Source: Scortum barcoo
Lineage: Eukaryota > Chordata > Actinopteri > Centrarchiformes > Terapontidae
Length of the DNA stretch: 64,000 bases
Reading direction: 5' to 3'
Assembly: GCA_023238725.1 (NCBI GenBank)
Contig: CM041548.1
Span: forward strand, 15,831,752-15,895,751
The translations under genes were made by a program, and so were the position numbers. The notes beneath the pieces were generated by a model that ran no database searches, was not told where the DNA came from, and saw nothing but the letters and a program-made list of their open reading frames with translations. This document shows positions 36,601-42,600 of the stretch, piece after piece (within the stretch, counting starts at the first letter, position 1; every line of letters begins with the position of its first letter).

Positions 36601-37525
36601 CTCCTAAACGAGTGTGTTTGATTCTCATCATCCCATCTGTGACTGTCAAGTTACACCCAGCAGAGTGGAAGTGGGTCTGTGCTCTCACCCAGAGCTCTGT
36701 TAAAACATCACCCAGGAGAGAGCAGCACACAGCCTCTGATATTGTGCAAAAATAATGCCTCTCCCGATCTATTCCCCTCCTCCTCTTCTGGTTGTGCACA
36801 AGCTTTTCACAGTAAAATTAGAGCCACTTCCTGACTTGGAAATGTCACACAAGAAAGCTGATCTATTTTGGGTTTGCATTTGATATGCAAATGAGGCTTT
36901 TTTTTTCATTCCTGCAAACGCACCAACGGATTTTTTCCTTTCTATTTTTTTTTATCAGCACAGAGACTAGCAGGGACACATTATTAAGAAATGGACGAGT
37001 GAACCTGTTGAACGGGAGGTTAGGAAAATACCACTTAGTAAAGCTGCTACAAAGATATGTGTGTAACGTTGATTAATTACAGGAATTAGACACTTACATA
37101 ACAACATTATGTAGTAACGCATGTCTACATTTAGTCTAACTCATTTATAAACAAAGTGCGTTTAATAACATCCGGCTAATTCCTGGCCGTTGGCTAAGCA
37201 GTGTCTAAACAAATGGAAACGTACCGGACGTGTACCAAGCCAAACCAAGCAGGGAAACACGTTTATATTTCACACGTATAACTTCGGCTCACTTTTACAA
37301 GAGACCCGGTCAACTTGTGCTCCGTGCCACGTGTCAGGAGCAGAAAACCGGGCGATAATAGCGGCCGCCGGCTGAGTCTGACTCCCAAGCATCCCTACCG
37401 AACAACAAGGGGCAAACACGGACAAAGAGCCGCACTCGTAATGATGGTGGGCTAACGGTTAACCGTGCTGGGCGGGTACTCACTGTTCTCAGGAGGGGCC
37501 TCATTTGTTCCGAGGGTTCGTCCAT
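984..37525 (-). CDS. slc4a7: slc4a7: electroneutral sodium bicarbonate cotransporter 1 (NBCn1), 3'-truncated by window edge
   Basis: Plasma-membrane transporter that imports Na+ with HCO3- and raises intracellular pH. Coding exons (minus strand, 5' to 3'): 37484-37525, 22711-22792, 21053-21202, 18024-18162, 17066-17226, 16715-16903, 15253-15633, 11123-11238, 10164-10321, 9386-9473, 9048-9194, 8703-8809, 6845-7019, 5923-6056, 5559-5804, 4552-4657, 4097-4258, 3466-3579, 3158-3319, 2048-2299, 1740-1808, 1313-1486, 984-1121. They sum to 3492 nt (1164 codons) and every junction phase matches. Residues 1 to about 590 are the cytosolic band-3-like domain with cassette II (about 255-381). Residues about 590-1125 are the SLC4 membrane domain, and the rest is the start of the C-tail. 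NBCn1, rather than NBCn2/SLC4A10 or NDCBE/SLC4A8, is indicated by the EQMRPLL start, the cassette II sequence, the KKKKEDDKKKK tail and the eomes neighbour. Human NBCn1 is about 1214 aa, so only a short C-terminal piece is missing. Confidence 0.96.
1313..1486 (-). CDS. slc4a7: slc4a7 coding exon 22
   Basis: Encodes FFDRIKLFGMPSKHQPDLIY, then LRYVPLWKVHIFTLVQLTC and ASAAAVVFPMM. This is the last part of the membrane domain, 174 nt, phase 0. The acceptor is GCCGCAG and the donor ATG|GTAATG. Confidence 0.97.
1740..1808 (-). CDS. slc4a7: slc4a7 coding exon 21
   Basis: A 69-nt exon encoding FIPMPVLYGVFLYMGVSS then LKGIQ, invariant in most Na+-coupled SLC4 proteins. The acceptor is TTTACAG and the donor CAA|GTAAGG. 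It is too short to show as a long open frame and was found by homology and splice sites. Confidence 0.96.
2048..2299 (-). CDS. slc4a7: slc4a7 coding exon 20
   Basis: Encodes KGCGYHLDLLVVAVMLGICS, then GLPWFVAATVLSISHVNSLK and GEQPKFLGIREQRVTG. It is 252 nt, phase 0; the acceptor is CTACAG and the donor AAG|GTGAGA. Confidence 0.97.
2300..3157. other. slc4a7 intron 19 (858 bp)
   Basis: AT-rich intron between exons 19 and 20. Nothing recognisable in it beyond a purine-rich stretch near 2660-2720 (GAGAGGGAGAGAGAGGA). Confidence 0.7.
3158..3319 (-). CDS. slc4a7: slc4a7 coding exon 19
   Basis: Encodes PTSKNRGWLMDPLGENPWWT, then LLCTILIFMDQQITAVIINR and KEHKLK. With exon 20 it forms the KLKK motif. 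It is 162 nt, the conserved exon size in this part of SLC4 genes. The donor AAG|GTCAAA is weak (C at +3, A at +5) but is fixed by homology to the K|KGCGYH junction. Confidence 0.95.
3466..3579 (-). CDS. slc4a7: slc4a7 coding exon 18
   Basis: Encodes VRSTISDFAVFITIMIMVLV, then DYLMGIPSPKLNVPDRFE. This is the SDFAVF helix and the following loop. It is 114 nt, phase 0; the acceptor is TGTAG and the donor GAG|GTAGGC. Confidence 0.97.
3580..4096. other. slc4a7 intron 17 (517 bp)
   Basis: Intron between exons 17 and 18. It contains a short CA run at 3590-3600 and nothing else I recognise. Confidence 0.7.
4097..4258 (-). CDS. slc4a7: slc4a7 coding exon 17
   Basis: Encodes MCNRLHGEFVGPACGHHGPY, then IPDVLFWSIILFFTTFFLSS and QFKTERYFPTK. 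It supplies the other two loop cysteines and the next membrane helix. It is 162 nt, phase 0; the acceptor is TTTAG and the donor AAG|GTGAGG. Confidence 0.97.
4552..4657 (-). CDS. slc4a7: slc4a7 coding exon 16 (large extracellular loop)
   Basis: Encodes CQCSQPANASDQLMQVWNQT and ends WSSLNVS. It has two of the four conserved loop cysteines and three N-glycosylation sequons (NAS at about 780, NQT about 790, NVS about 805). The loop sequence diverges quickly in the family, and the cysteine and sequon pattern is what is kept. The acceptor is CTCAG and the donor TCG|GTGAGA. Confidence 0.95.
4658..5558. other. slc4a7 intron 15 (901 bp)
   Basis: AT-rich intron between exons 15 and 16. No repeat or coding signal seen. 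Confidence 0.7.
5559..5804 (-). CDS. slc4a7: slc4a7 coding exon 15
   Basis: Encodes DYGLSYLSLRTSIGLWTAFL, then VATDASSLVCYITRFTEEAF and IYEALEKLIHLGEHYPINMH. The human equivalent of the KLIHLGE segment is KLFDLGE; this TM5 end is the site of the DIDS-reactive KMIK-type motif in NBCe1, which is altered in NBCn1, as it is here. The acceptor is CCCCAG and the donor TTC|GTGAGT. Confidence 0.97.
5923..6056 (-). CDS. slc4a7: slc4a7 coding exon 14
   Basis: Encodes SAIESLFGASLTGVAYSLFA, then GQPLTILGSTGPVLVFEKIL and FKFC. This covers the family-signature region around TM2-TM3. The acceptor is CTACAG and the donor AA|GTAAGT. Confidence 0.97.
6057..6844. other. slc4a7 intron 13 (788 bp)
   Basis: Intron between exons 13 and 14. 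It begins (minus sense) normally and holds a purine-rich tract at about 6070-6180. A tRNA-like box B (GGTTTGAATCC, 6782-6792) lies about 50 bp from exon 13, possibly a SINE scrap. Confidence 0.65.
6845..7019 (-). CDS. slc4a7: slc4a7 coding exon 13 (start of membrane domain)
   Basis: Encodes IFGGLILDIKRKLPFYWSDI, then SLQCLASILFLYCACMSPV and ITFGGLLGEATKGNI. It contains the first transmembrane helix of the SLC4 fold. The acceptor is CTTCAG and the donor ATA|GTGAGT. Confidence 0.97.
7020..8702. other. slc4a7 intron 12 (1683 bp)
   Basis: Intron between exons 12 and 13. It holds a TG dinucleotide run (7995-8019) and a CTCF-like core at 7523-7537 (CCTAGATGGCGCTGC). Otherwise unremarkable AT-rich DNA. 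Confidence 0.65.
7995..8019. repeat. (TG)n microsatellite
   Basis: About 12 TG units inside slc4a7 intron 12. Confidence 0.9.
8703..8809 (-). CDS. slc4a7: slc4a7 coding exon 12
   Basis: Encodes LKRKRPSHPNGTASPAGELE, then HHAGPELQRTG. This is the variable linker just before the membrane domain, anchored by the conserved PELQRTGR end. The acceptor is CTGCAG and the donor AG|GTTAGT. Confidence 0.94.
9048..9194 (-). CDS. slc4a7: slc4a7 coding exon 11
   Basis: Encodes IFHDVAYKAKDRTDLLSGID, then EFLDQVTVLPPGEWDP and RIEPPKNVPSQ. The acceptor is ATGTAG and the donor CAG|GTTAGT, phase 0 at both ends (147 nt). Confidence 0.97.
9386..9473 (-). CDS. slc4a7: slc4a7 coding exon 10
   Basis: Encodes FLFLLLGPHGKGPQYHEIGR, then SMATLMTDE. 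The dimerisation-arm region of the cytosolic domain follows in later exons. The acceptor is TCAAAG (AG preceded by A) and the donor GAG|GTGAGA. Confidence 0.97.
9474..10163. other. slc4a7 intron 9 (690 bp)
   Basis: Intron between exons 9 and 10. AT-rich, with nothing recognised. Confidence 0.7.
10164..10321 (-). CDS. slc4a7: slc4a7 coding exon 9
   Basis: Encodes VDMNFMKKIPPGAEASNVLV, then GEVDFLEKPIIAFVRLSP and GLTEVPVPT, highly conserved across Na+-coupled SLC4 proteins. The acceptor is TTTCAG and the donor AG|GTACAA. Confidence 0.97.
10322..11122. other. slc4a7 intron 8 (801 bp)
   Basis: Intron between exons 8 and 9. Open frames occur in several registers, but none resembles a known protein and none has splice support. 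Confidence 0.65.
11123..11238 (-). CDS. slc4a7: slc4a7 coding exon 8
   Basis: Encodes PLVSPNSVPNNLDGNK and ends SRESSSVDFSK. It aligns in order with the mammalian ASPQSAPGNLDN...SRENSTVDFSK linker. The acceptor is CCCAG and the donor AAG|GTAACC, phase 0. The linker is poorly conserved, but both ends are diagnostic. Confidence 0.93.
11239..15252. other. slc4a7 intron 7 (about 4.0 kb)
   Basis: Intron between cassette exon 7 and exon 8. It contains a MITE-like element at 14054-14777 and otherwise AT-rich DNA without coding signal. If cassette II uses the GC donor described, this is a GC-AG intron. Confidence 0.65.
14054..14777. mobile_element. candidate nonautonomous hAT-like DNA transposon (MITE)
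   Basis: A 12-bp perfect terminal inverted repeat, AGGGATGTCCCG (14055-14066) and CGGGACATCCCT (14765-14776), bounds about 720 bp. The TAGGGATGTCCCG end and an inner CTGTATCTGAGAACATTGAT segment resemble ends of a dispersed fish hAT-type MITE. Inside are two hairpins (14627-14688; 14693-14714). I could not find a clear 8-bp target-site duplication, so the boundaries and class are uncertain. Confidence 0.5.
15253..15633 (-). CDS. slc4a7: slc4a7 coding exon 7 (cassette II, probably alternatively spliced)
   Basis: A 381-nt exon, 127 codons, phase 1 at both ends, so skipping it keeps the frame. It starts EGLSSSRLSL and includes LLNHLLPSSS, STPQNSPS and IPEVVVSPPEDD. These match the order of mammalian NBCn1 cassette II (about 124 aa), including the position of the PTVVIH calcineurin-binding motif, which reads PEVVVS here (residues about 339-344, 15365-15382). 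The acceptor is CTGTTAG. The best in-phase donor is GAAG|GCAAAT, a GC donor; no in-phase GT donor lies near. Alternative splicing is inferred from mammals and from the phase symmetry. Confidence 0.88.
15634..16714. other. slc4a7 intron 6 (1081 bp)
   Basis: Intron upstream of cassette exon 7. The segment next to the exon (15640-15720) is a very long pyrimidine tract in minus sense, consistent with a strong acceptor for exon 7. An A/CAAAAA-rich run occurs at 16366-16402. Confidence 0.7.
16715..16903 (-). CDS. slc4a7: slc4a7 coding exon 6
   Basis: Encodes MVIDSMVASGQLKEDLRAKV, then LLKKHHHQNE-like (MLKKHHHQNE) and NRIPLVRSIADIGKKHSD, ending LLLERN. The donor AACG|GTGAGA leaves phase 1, so it can join either the cassette exon 7 or exon 8, both of which start with GA. 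Confidence 0.96.
17066..17226 (-). CDS. slc4a7: slc4a7 coding exon 5
   Basis: Encodes WLKFEEDVEDGGERWSKPYV, then ATLSLHSLFELRSC and NGTVMLDMRA, one of the most conserved parts of the SLC4 cytosolic domain. The acceptor TCTACAG has only a short pyrimidine tract because a long purine-pyrimidine repeat begins about 15 nt upstream of the exon. The donor is G|GTACAT. Confidence 0.96.
17242..17377. repeat. compound GCATGC/(ACGC)n/(AC)n purine-pyrimidine repeat
   Basis: Three blocks in a row: alternating GCATGCACGCATGCATGCGC (17242-17281), about 14 ACGC units (17285-17340), then about 20 AC units. Nearly the whole 136 bp alternates purine and pyrimidine. It begins about 15 nt upstream of the exon 5 acceptor, so it replaces most of the usual branch-point and pyrimidine region. 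Confidence 0.93.
17378..18023. other. remainder of slc4a7 intron 4
   Basis: AT-rich intron sequence between exon 4 and the compound repeat. Nothing recognised. Confidence 0.65.
18024..18162 (-). CDS. slc4a7: slc4a7 coding exon 4
   Basis: Encodes DTPSQRVQFILGTEDDD, then HVPHDLFTELDEL and EWKETA, the start of the band-3-like cytosolic domain. The acceptor is GTGCAG and the donor AG|GTTAGA; it exits in phase 2 with the arginine codon split. Confidence 0.95.
18163..21052. other. slc4a7 intron 3 (about 2.9 kb)
   Basis: Intron between exons 3 and 4. It contains a TG-type microsatellite at 20137-20173. No exon or mobile element recognised. Confidence 0.65.
20137..20173. repeat. (TG)n microsatellite, interrupted
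   Basis: TG units interrupted by GAGTGAG, within slc4a7 intron 3. Confidence 0.88.
21053..21202 (-). CDS. slc4a7: slc4a7 coding exon 3 (His/Arg/Lys-rich segment)
   Basis: Encodes HRAVYVGVHVPLG followed by a basic RRHRHRGHKHHRKKK stretch and EDGRESPSY. This is the hallmark of the Na+-coupled SLC4 N-terminal domain, a region implicated in autoinhibition and IRBIT binding in the family. The acceptor is CCCCAG. The donor ATG|GTTGGA is weak (T at +3). Confidence 0.94.
21203..22710. other. slc4a7 intron 2 (1508 bp)
   Basis: Intron between exons 2 and 3. It has a long purine-rich stretch at about 22140-22240 (GAGAGAAAGAGAGATGGAGAAAG type) and a short TG/G run at 22678-22698 next to the exon 2 donor. 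Confidence 0.7.
22711..22792 (-). CDS. slc4a7: slc4a7 coding exon 2
   Basis: Encodes GLDEEALVDHGKTS and ends in the YEKEDLES stretch. It corresponds to the DEEAVVDLGKTS...FEKEELES segment shared by NBCn1 and NBCn2. The acceptor is TTTCAG and the donor A|GTAGTT. Entry phase is 0 and exit phase 1; the serine codon is completed by exon 3. Confidence 0.93.
23380..23700. promoter_or_regulatory. candidate enhancer in slc4a7 intron 1 (homeodomain cluster)
   Basis: Within about 180 bp there are CTAATTAG (23461-23468), TAATTA (23551-23556), TAATTAG (23584-23590) and CAATTAGA (about 23633), plus CATAGCAACG, an RFX-like half-site, at about 23523-23532. Spaced homeodomain cores with non-repetitive DNA between them are typical of conserved vertebrate enhancers. 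Conservation cannot be tested here. Confidence 0.35.
25153..25171. repeat. (TG)n microsatellite
   Basis: About nine TG units in slc4a7 intron 1. Confidence 0.85.
30606..30641. repeat. (GA)n microsatellite
   Basis: About 17 GA units in a relatively GC-rich part of slc4a7 intron 1. Confidence 0.9.
31533..31650. mobile_element. decayed hAT-like MITE scrap
   Basis: GGGGCTGCAACTAA followed by TTAGTTTGGTCTATCAAATT resembles the start of a widespread fish MITE (consensus start GGGCTGCAACTAA, inner GTTTGGTCTATAAAAT). It is short and diverged; the assignment rests on remembered consensus. Confidence 0.4.
32549..32720. mobile_element. decayed hAT-like MITE scrap
   Basis: TAGGGATGCAACAAATATTC, then GCTTGTTTTGCCAATTAACA, TTACTATCACAGAAGAAAGA and a TTGAAATTTTTGCTTTAAAA segment, occurs in the same order as in the common fish hAT MITE that starts TAGGGCTGCAACTAACGATT. 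Heavily diverged. Confidence 0.45.
33233..33620. repeat. GAACC-rich internally repetitive element
   Basis: About ten GAACC or GGTTC motifs recur at irregular 25-60-bp spacing (for example AGAACCCTTTTTGGTTCC and CAGAACCCTCTATGAGAGG), many forming small inverted pairs. It resembles a dispersed teleost repeat. I cannot give a family name. Confidence 0.6.
36873..36892. promoter_or_regulatory. paired POU-octamer-like motif
   Basis: TTTGCATTTGATATGCAAAT holds a TTTGCAT half (36873-36879) and a full octamer ATGCAAAT (36885-36892) in inverted arrangement, about 600 bp inside slc4a7 intron 1 from exon 1. Functional role is inference only. Confidence 0.35.
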
Positions 37526-37790
37526 TTCTCTTCCTAGCTCTCTTCCTCTGCCTTACTTTTTGCCGGTAGATGTGTGTGTGTGTGTTGTGAAGCACCGGGT
37601 CGGGTGACACTTGTGTGAACTGAGAGGACCGGCAGCGCTGACCCCTCCCTCTCTCCCTAACAACGCGATGAGGACACGCCTCTAAAATGATTGACAGTAA
37701 TTGATTGCCAATTCGCGTTCGATACCCGGTATTCTCAGCCAATCAAATTCAAGAACGTAACGATAAGGGGCGGGGGCTATTTCCTCGTCG
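37340..37790 (-). promoter_or_regulatory. slc4a7: slc4a7 CpG-rich promoter and 5' UTR region
   Basis: CpG-dense stretch around exon 1, including a NotI-type GCGGCCGC (37361-37368). Upstream of the ATG lie CCAAT boxes (37708-37712; CCAATCA 37739-37745) and a GC box AGGGGCGGGGGC (37765-37776). No TATA box is evident, which fits a CpG-island promoter. Transcription probably starts between about 37600 and 37700, so the 5' UTR is roughly 37526-37680. Confidence 0.6.
37484..37525 (-). CDS. slc4a7: slc4a7 coding exon 1 (start codon)
   Basis: Encodes MDEPSEQMRPLLRT. The EQMRPLL core matches the NBCn1 N terminus that begins with MEADGAGEQMRPLL in mammals. The ATG has G at -3 and G at +4. The donor is ACA|GTGAGT, phase 0. 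The exon sits in a CpG-rich segment, as expected for a first exon. The other mammalian NBCn1 start (MERFRLEKK type) was not found in intron 1, but I could not search it exhaustively. Confidence 0.88.
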
Positions 37791-37854
37791 TCTCAAAGTC
37801 CCAAGCGGGCTTTTTTTGTTATGATTTTTTTAAAACCTGTTAAAGCCATAGACT

Positions 37855-38530
37855 ATACATCAAGATCTTTTTAAACCTTTTGTATAAAGATCTTCATGTA
37901 CATTTTATATAAAGATTTTAAGATCTTTATATGAAATTTATAGGACGCTCTTTATGTACAGCTTCTAATGTACAGTTTATAGGGATCTTTACATACAGTT
38001 CATATTAAGATCTTAATATCCAGTTTATATAAAGATTTTATGTACACTTTATTTAAAGATCGTTAAAAAATATATAGGAAGATCTTTATATACAGCTTCT
38101 AGAAAGATTTCTATGTACAGTTTATAGGGATCTTTACATATAGTTCATATTAAGACCTTTATATATAGTTTATATAAAGATCCTTATGTATAGTTTATAG
38201 GGATCTTTACATACACTTCATATTAAGATCTTAATATACAGTTTATATAAAGGTCTTTATGTATAGTTTATAGGGATCTTGACATAAAGTTCATATTAAG
38301 ATATTTATATACAGTTTATATAAAGGTCTTTATATACAGTTTATATTGACCTTTATGTACCATTTATTGAAAGATCTTTACATCTGGTTTCTTTAAAGAT
38401 CTTTATATACATTTTTCAAGTTCATCATGATATAAAGCTTGATCTAGACTAGAATTTGAAATAAAGTGTGCTTTAACAGGTCAGTCCAAGTTACAGTTAT
38501 ATACAGTTTATATAGAGATCTTTACAGACA
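37855..38530. repeat. diverged AT-rich minisatellite with 73-bp higher-order unit
   Basis: Copies of AGTTTATATAAAGATCTTTA-like units fill about 675 bp. In the best-kept part three subunits alternate: AGTTTATAGGGATCTTTACA-type (23 bp), AGTTCATATTAAGATCTTAA-type (25 bp) and AGTTTATATAAAGGTCTTTA-type (25 bp), together 73 bp. The AGGGATCTT landmark falls at 37981, 38126, 38199 and 38272, spacings of 145, 73 and 73. The edges are blurred by divergence. It begins about 80 bp upstream of the GC box of the slc4a7 promoter. Confidence 0.85.
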
Positions 38531-39685
38531 GTCTATTGTTTAACCCTACCAGAATGACTGGTGCATCCATCATGTCGCATGAAAGTTGAACTGTTAACTT
38601 ACATGCGACATGACTGTTAAAACACCTCATCAAGTTTTATATCACAAAGAACTATGAAAATGCTGCATGCAGTCATAATGAGGCAGCTTAGATTGAATAA
38701 AGAAAAATACAGAATATGTATTTAAACTTAGTTTTTATATTTTAACTTATTTTATTTTAAGCTACATAAAAGAAAAAAAGTCTGTGATTGAAATGTAAAC
38801 CAAATAAGTCACCACCACATTTATGATTATATGAAGCTGCTACTTTGTTTCCAAAGTGACTGACAGGGCTAAGACAACAACCAAATATAAGCTACGTTGA
38901 TGCAGGAGATTTTTTTTTCCACAGCTGTCAAATAAAATAATAATATAAGTGGTGTTCTCATGTGTGACAAACACAAAAAATGACACCTTTTACTGTATTG
39001 TACAACAATTTATGTAAAATATACATGATATACATGTAATTTATGCAGTCAAAATGACTGTATGGGCCTTTGAGGTATATTTACTCTTCAAGAAGTTGAG
39101 GGACACATCTTAAGGCAATCCATATTATATTGTTTGAGGATATTTAGTTATGACCTGTAATTATTCACTTATAAATGTAATGAAATCAGAGATTTTATAT
39201 GGCAGCACAGAGAAAGAAGACGTTTGTATTAACTGTGATAATAGGAAAGCATTCACACACTGAAGATATTTAACTATATATAATCTTACTAAAATGTATG
39301 TGTTTGCTGTAGATGTGTTAGCATATTGTGACACATAATAACATGGCCTGAGCTGGACACGTTTGCCTGCACATCCTCAGATATTTATATCACAGTACAT
39401 TTACACCAGAAGGCTATTTCAGATGTTTCAAGTAAAGATTAACAGACAAAGCTAACCTTTTCTCTAGAAGTGGTGGATACCTTCTCATCTGTGGGGATTG
39501 TGCTGGATTAGAGGTCAGGTTATGAGTAAGTCATACAAAGATTTTGCACGAATCTGAAAGTAAATCCTTCTTATCATCATACAGCCACTTAACATAGGCT
39601 CATCACCCATCCTTAATGAAACCACCTTTGCTTATCTTGTATTAAAAATTGATCAAGACAGCCACTGTGTAATTGTCGATTTCAA

Positions 39686-39699
39686 CCAGCAGATGGCAG
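39686..39699 (+). promoter_or_regulatory. candidate CTCF binding site
   Basis: CCAGCAGATGGCAG fits the core consensus CCASYAGRKGGCRS at all 14 positions. It lies in the 8-kb interval between the slc4a7 promoter and the eomes 3' end, where an insulator or loop anchor would be expected. Confidence 0.5.
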
Positions 39700-42600
39700 T
39701 GCTGTATCAACAATTTCTCTCTGCTCATGGAAGACCGCAGTTGGCTGCAAGATATGAGCATATTTGATTCACTCTTTAGAGGTATTACTTTCTGTTCTCT
39801 TTCCTCTTGTAATTTAGGCTACATAATAGTTAAAGGGAAATCACCTGCAATAGCTTAGACGCTTAACTGAATTTTTAAACCATCCTAAAATGCATTATAG
39901 ATCAGAGGGATGGATGTATTTTGATGTATTTTGTAAAATATGGTAGGTCAGGTTGGTGTGGATTCATGATGAAATACTCTGGGCCTTTGCAATTATCTTT
40001 GATAACCAGGAAGCAATTATAAGACCAACTTTCTCTCAGATCTATGGGGCTCAGCACAGACAGAGAAAAATAGAAAGTTAACTTCCACACTAATCACAGT
40101 GAACACCCTCTGCTACGTGCATTATTGTAAAATCACCTCATTTCATAAACTTGAGCTGCAGTGGAATACAATACAGTTAGAATAGAAATCAGGCAGGTGC
40201 AAACAGCAAAAGTAGAAGAGTTCATGGGTGTCTTCCTTTAAATAGAGCCCGTTCCTCACCCGCCCATCAACCTCCGGCATAATCACGCGGCAGCTCAGAA
40301 ATAGAACCGCGAGGTGGGAGATCAAACTATCACCTCTTAATTGTACCCAGAGTCTTAAAGATGCTGAGAGCCCATTAGCGCACAAAGAAGAGTGCTGTGT
40401 ACTGCTCCTGAAACATGCATCCACATAATGCAGCTGGGAGATGAGTCAGAAGTTAGACAAGTGGAAGAAGCACCACACTGGCATCCACCTGTGCTGGGAA
40501 TCACGTAAAGAGATGCGGACTGCGAGGTGTTGTGATGATGAGAAAGAAAGTTTTCTCTCTCACAGCCTAGGAGGGGAACAAAGCAGAAAGAGGAGTTTAG
40601 TTGTACCGAACTTACTGTAGCAGAAGAATTACAAACCTCGTCTCTTAATGTCAGGTTTAATATCCAGTAGTAAAAGCCTGGCTGCAGAGCAAATAGGATC
40701 TGAGCAGAGGTTACGCTGATATTTTTCATTTAGCTTTGGACAGCAAGAGGCGACAGATTGGAAAGTGTAATGTGTTGGACGTGAGCCACCAAATGAATAT
40801 TGACTGTGTCGTGTTTTGTTCCCAGAAGCTGTAGAAATTAAGAGTCCCTGTTTCCCAGAAGGTTTAGTGGATGTTGTTTTTTGTCCAGTGGTGAGGCCCT
40901 CTGATGGTGCCAGGAGAGAAAGAAGAGAATGTGAAATTCCCAAATCTGTTGGAGCGCTCCATCAAAGTGCCAATGCATTGATTTTGACCACAGATCTTTT
41001 CCACACGGCTGCCTCTGCATGCCCTACCCAAAACATTGCTCTCAAGACCAGGGTCTTATGGGAGCCTTAGTGCCCCTGAATCCTGTTCAACTCCTCCAGG
41101 ACGTTCAAAGGAGGAGGGGGGGTAGAGGCCAGTGACCAGCATGATGTACCCAAATCGACTCAGGGACGGGTAGGCGTTGGGAGGGGTAGGTTGTAGAGAT
41201 GGTAAATGGTGGTGGTGGTCAGAAGGGGGAAGGTGGGAAGGGGGAGAGAAGGTGCAGGGGGAGGGGGTCCGGCCTGTTGAGGTGCGTCCCACTGCCCTCC
41301 AGAGGGAACACACGGGTTTGAAATCAATGTGCTGTTAAGTGCAGCTTAGCCGCGGGATACTCTCTGCAGCGTTATCCATGCACCAGTGAGTCAGGGCCTT
41401 GCCTGCGCGCCGCACACGCCGTCTGAGGGCACCCACACGAGGCCCTTCCACGCCTCCGGTTCCTCTCACCTCCGTGCTCTCTGCCAACACTCAACGCCCT
41501 TCTCCAAACAGTTGTGGCCCTGCTAACTTGAGACTCATCTCACACCAGGGTCTCACTCCAACAGACCTGTGAGCATTACATCCGTACTGTAGTCAGCCCA
41601 CCCCCCTTTAACTGCTGATTAACCAGGTCCAAAGGATGTAGTGAGACTAAATAAAGCACCGTGTTGTGTATAAACTGTAGACACCTGGGGCGAGCTAAAA
41701 GAAGAGGCTTTGTCAGCATCATTAGGACTGCAGGTGCCCATGACCTCCACTTAATAATACAAAGAACGTATGCTCATTATACATAAAGGTGAATATTGCA
41801 TGACATACACTGGTGCCAGTGCTTGTATAGTTACAATATGTAATAGGACACTGGACCTGGTTCCTGGCTTTGGTGTGGGCCTGGATGTGCATGCAGTCAT
41901 CAGATTTCAAAAACAATTATACAAACTGGATCTGACTCAAGTCGACTAATGACATTAACCTCAAGATATTTAAACCCTTTGCAAAATAAAAGCTATTAAC
42001 TGGATCACGCGCAAACGCGTCACAAAACAACAGAGTGGCCATATGAGACTCAAACTGTCCCTGAGGAACAATTCTGCAGTAATTCTAACTGGCTTGATAA
42101 TCATTTAACAGAGGTGACATTTATCAACACATCAGAAGGGGAAATATAGTGTGAAGAGGAAACACAATCCCCGTCTCGGTCTCCCTTGTCTGTGGGTTAC
42201 TTTTTGAAATTGGCGTCTCAAAAATCCTGACCCAGACACACATGCCTGCCTGTGGCTGCATTTAGCCAGTGAGAGCAGTAATAGTGTGTGACTGAAGGTG
42301 AGGAAACAGCCTCAGGCCTTCATCTGCTTTTAGATGTCAGCCCTCCTTGGGTACAATGTCTCCGTAGCCTCCTTGGCCTTTCCCACATGAACTCTCAACA
42401 TGGTCACCAATGGACGGCCTCAGGGAAGGACACAGACACGCGACTGTTGACACACATGAAACAAGAGTCTAAGTTTTACTAATGTGCTGTAAATTTTGCA
42501 AACCACTGGCTGGTCCTCTTTGGCCCTCTATTACTGACACAACAATTAAACTAAGTCGATTGTTGGCTAAAGCAACAGCAATAGAGCACAATAGTCAGTT

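Larger units (their letters stand above)
22793..37483. other. slc4a7 intron 1 (about 14.7 kb)
   Basis: Largest intron. It contains a homeodomain-motif cluster (23461-23640), microsatellites (25153-25171; 30606-30641; 36466-36485), decayed hAT-like scraps (31533-31650; 32549-32720), a GAACC-rich repeat (33233-33620), T-box-like octamers (30179-30186; 34464-34471), a perfect hairpin (36326-36351) and a POU-octamer pair (36873-36892). No alternative first coding exon was recognised. Confidence 0.65.

Noticed and set aside
984..37525. SLC4A10 (NBCn2) or SLC4A8 (NDCBE) as identity of the transporter, and TBR1 as the T-box gene
   Set aside because: The T-box protein has Eomes-specific N- and C-terminal segments, and the transporter has the NBCn1 start, cassette II and tail. 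Synteny EOMES-SLC4A7 agrees.
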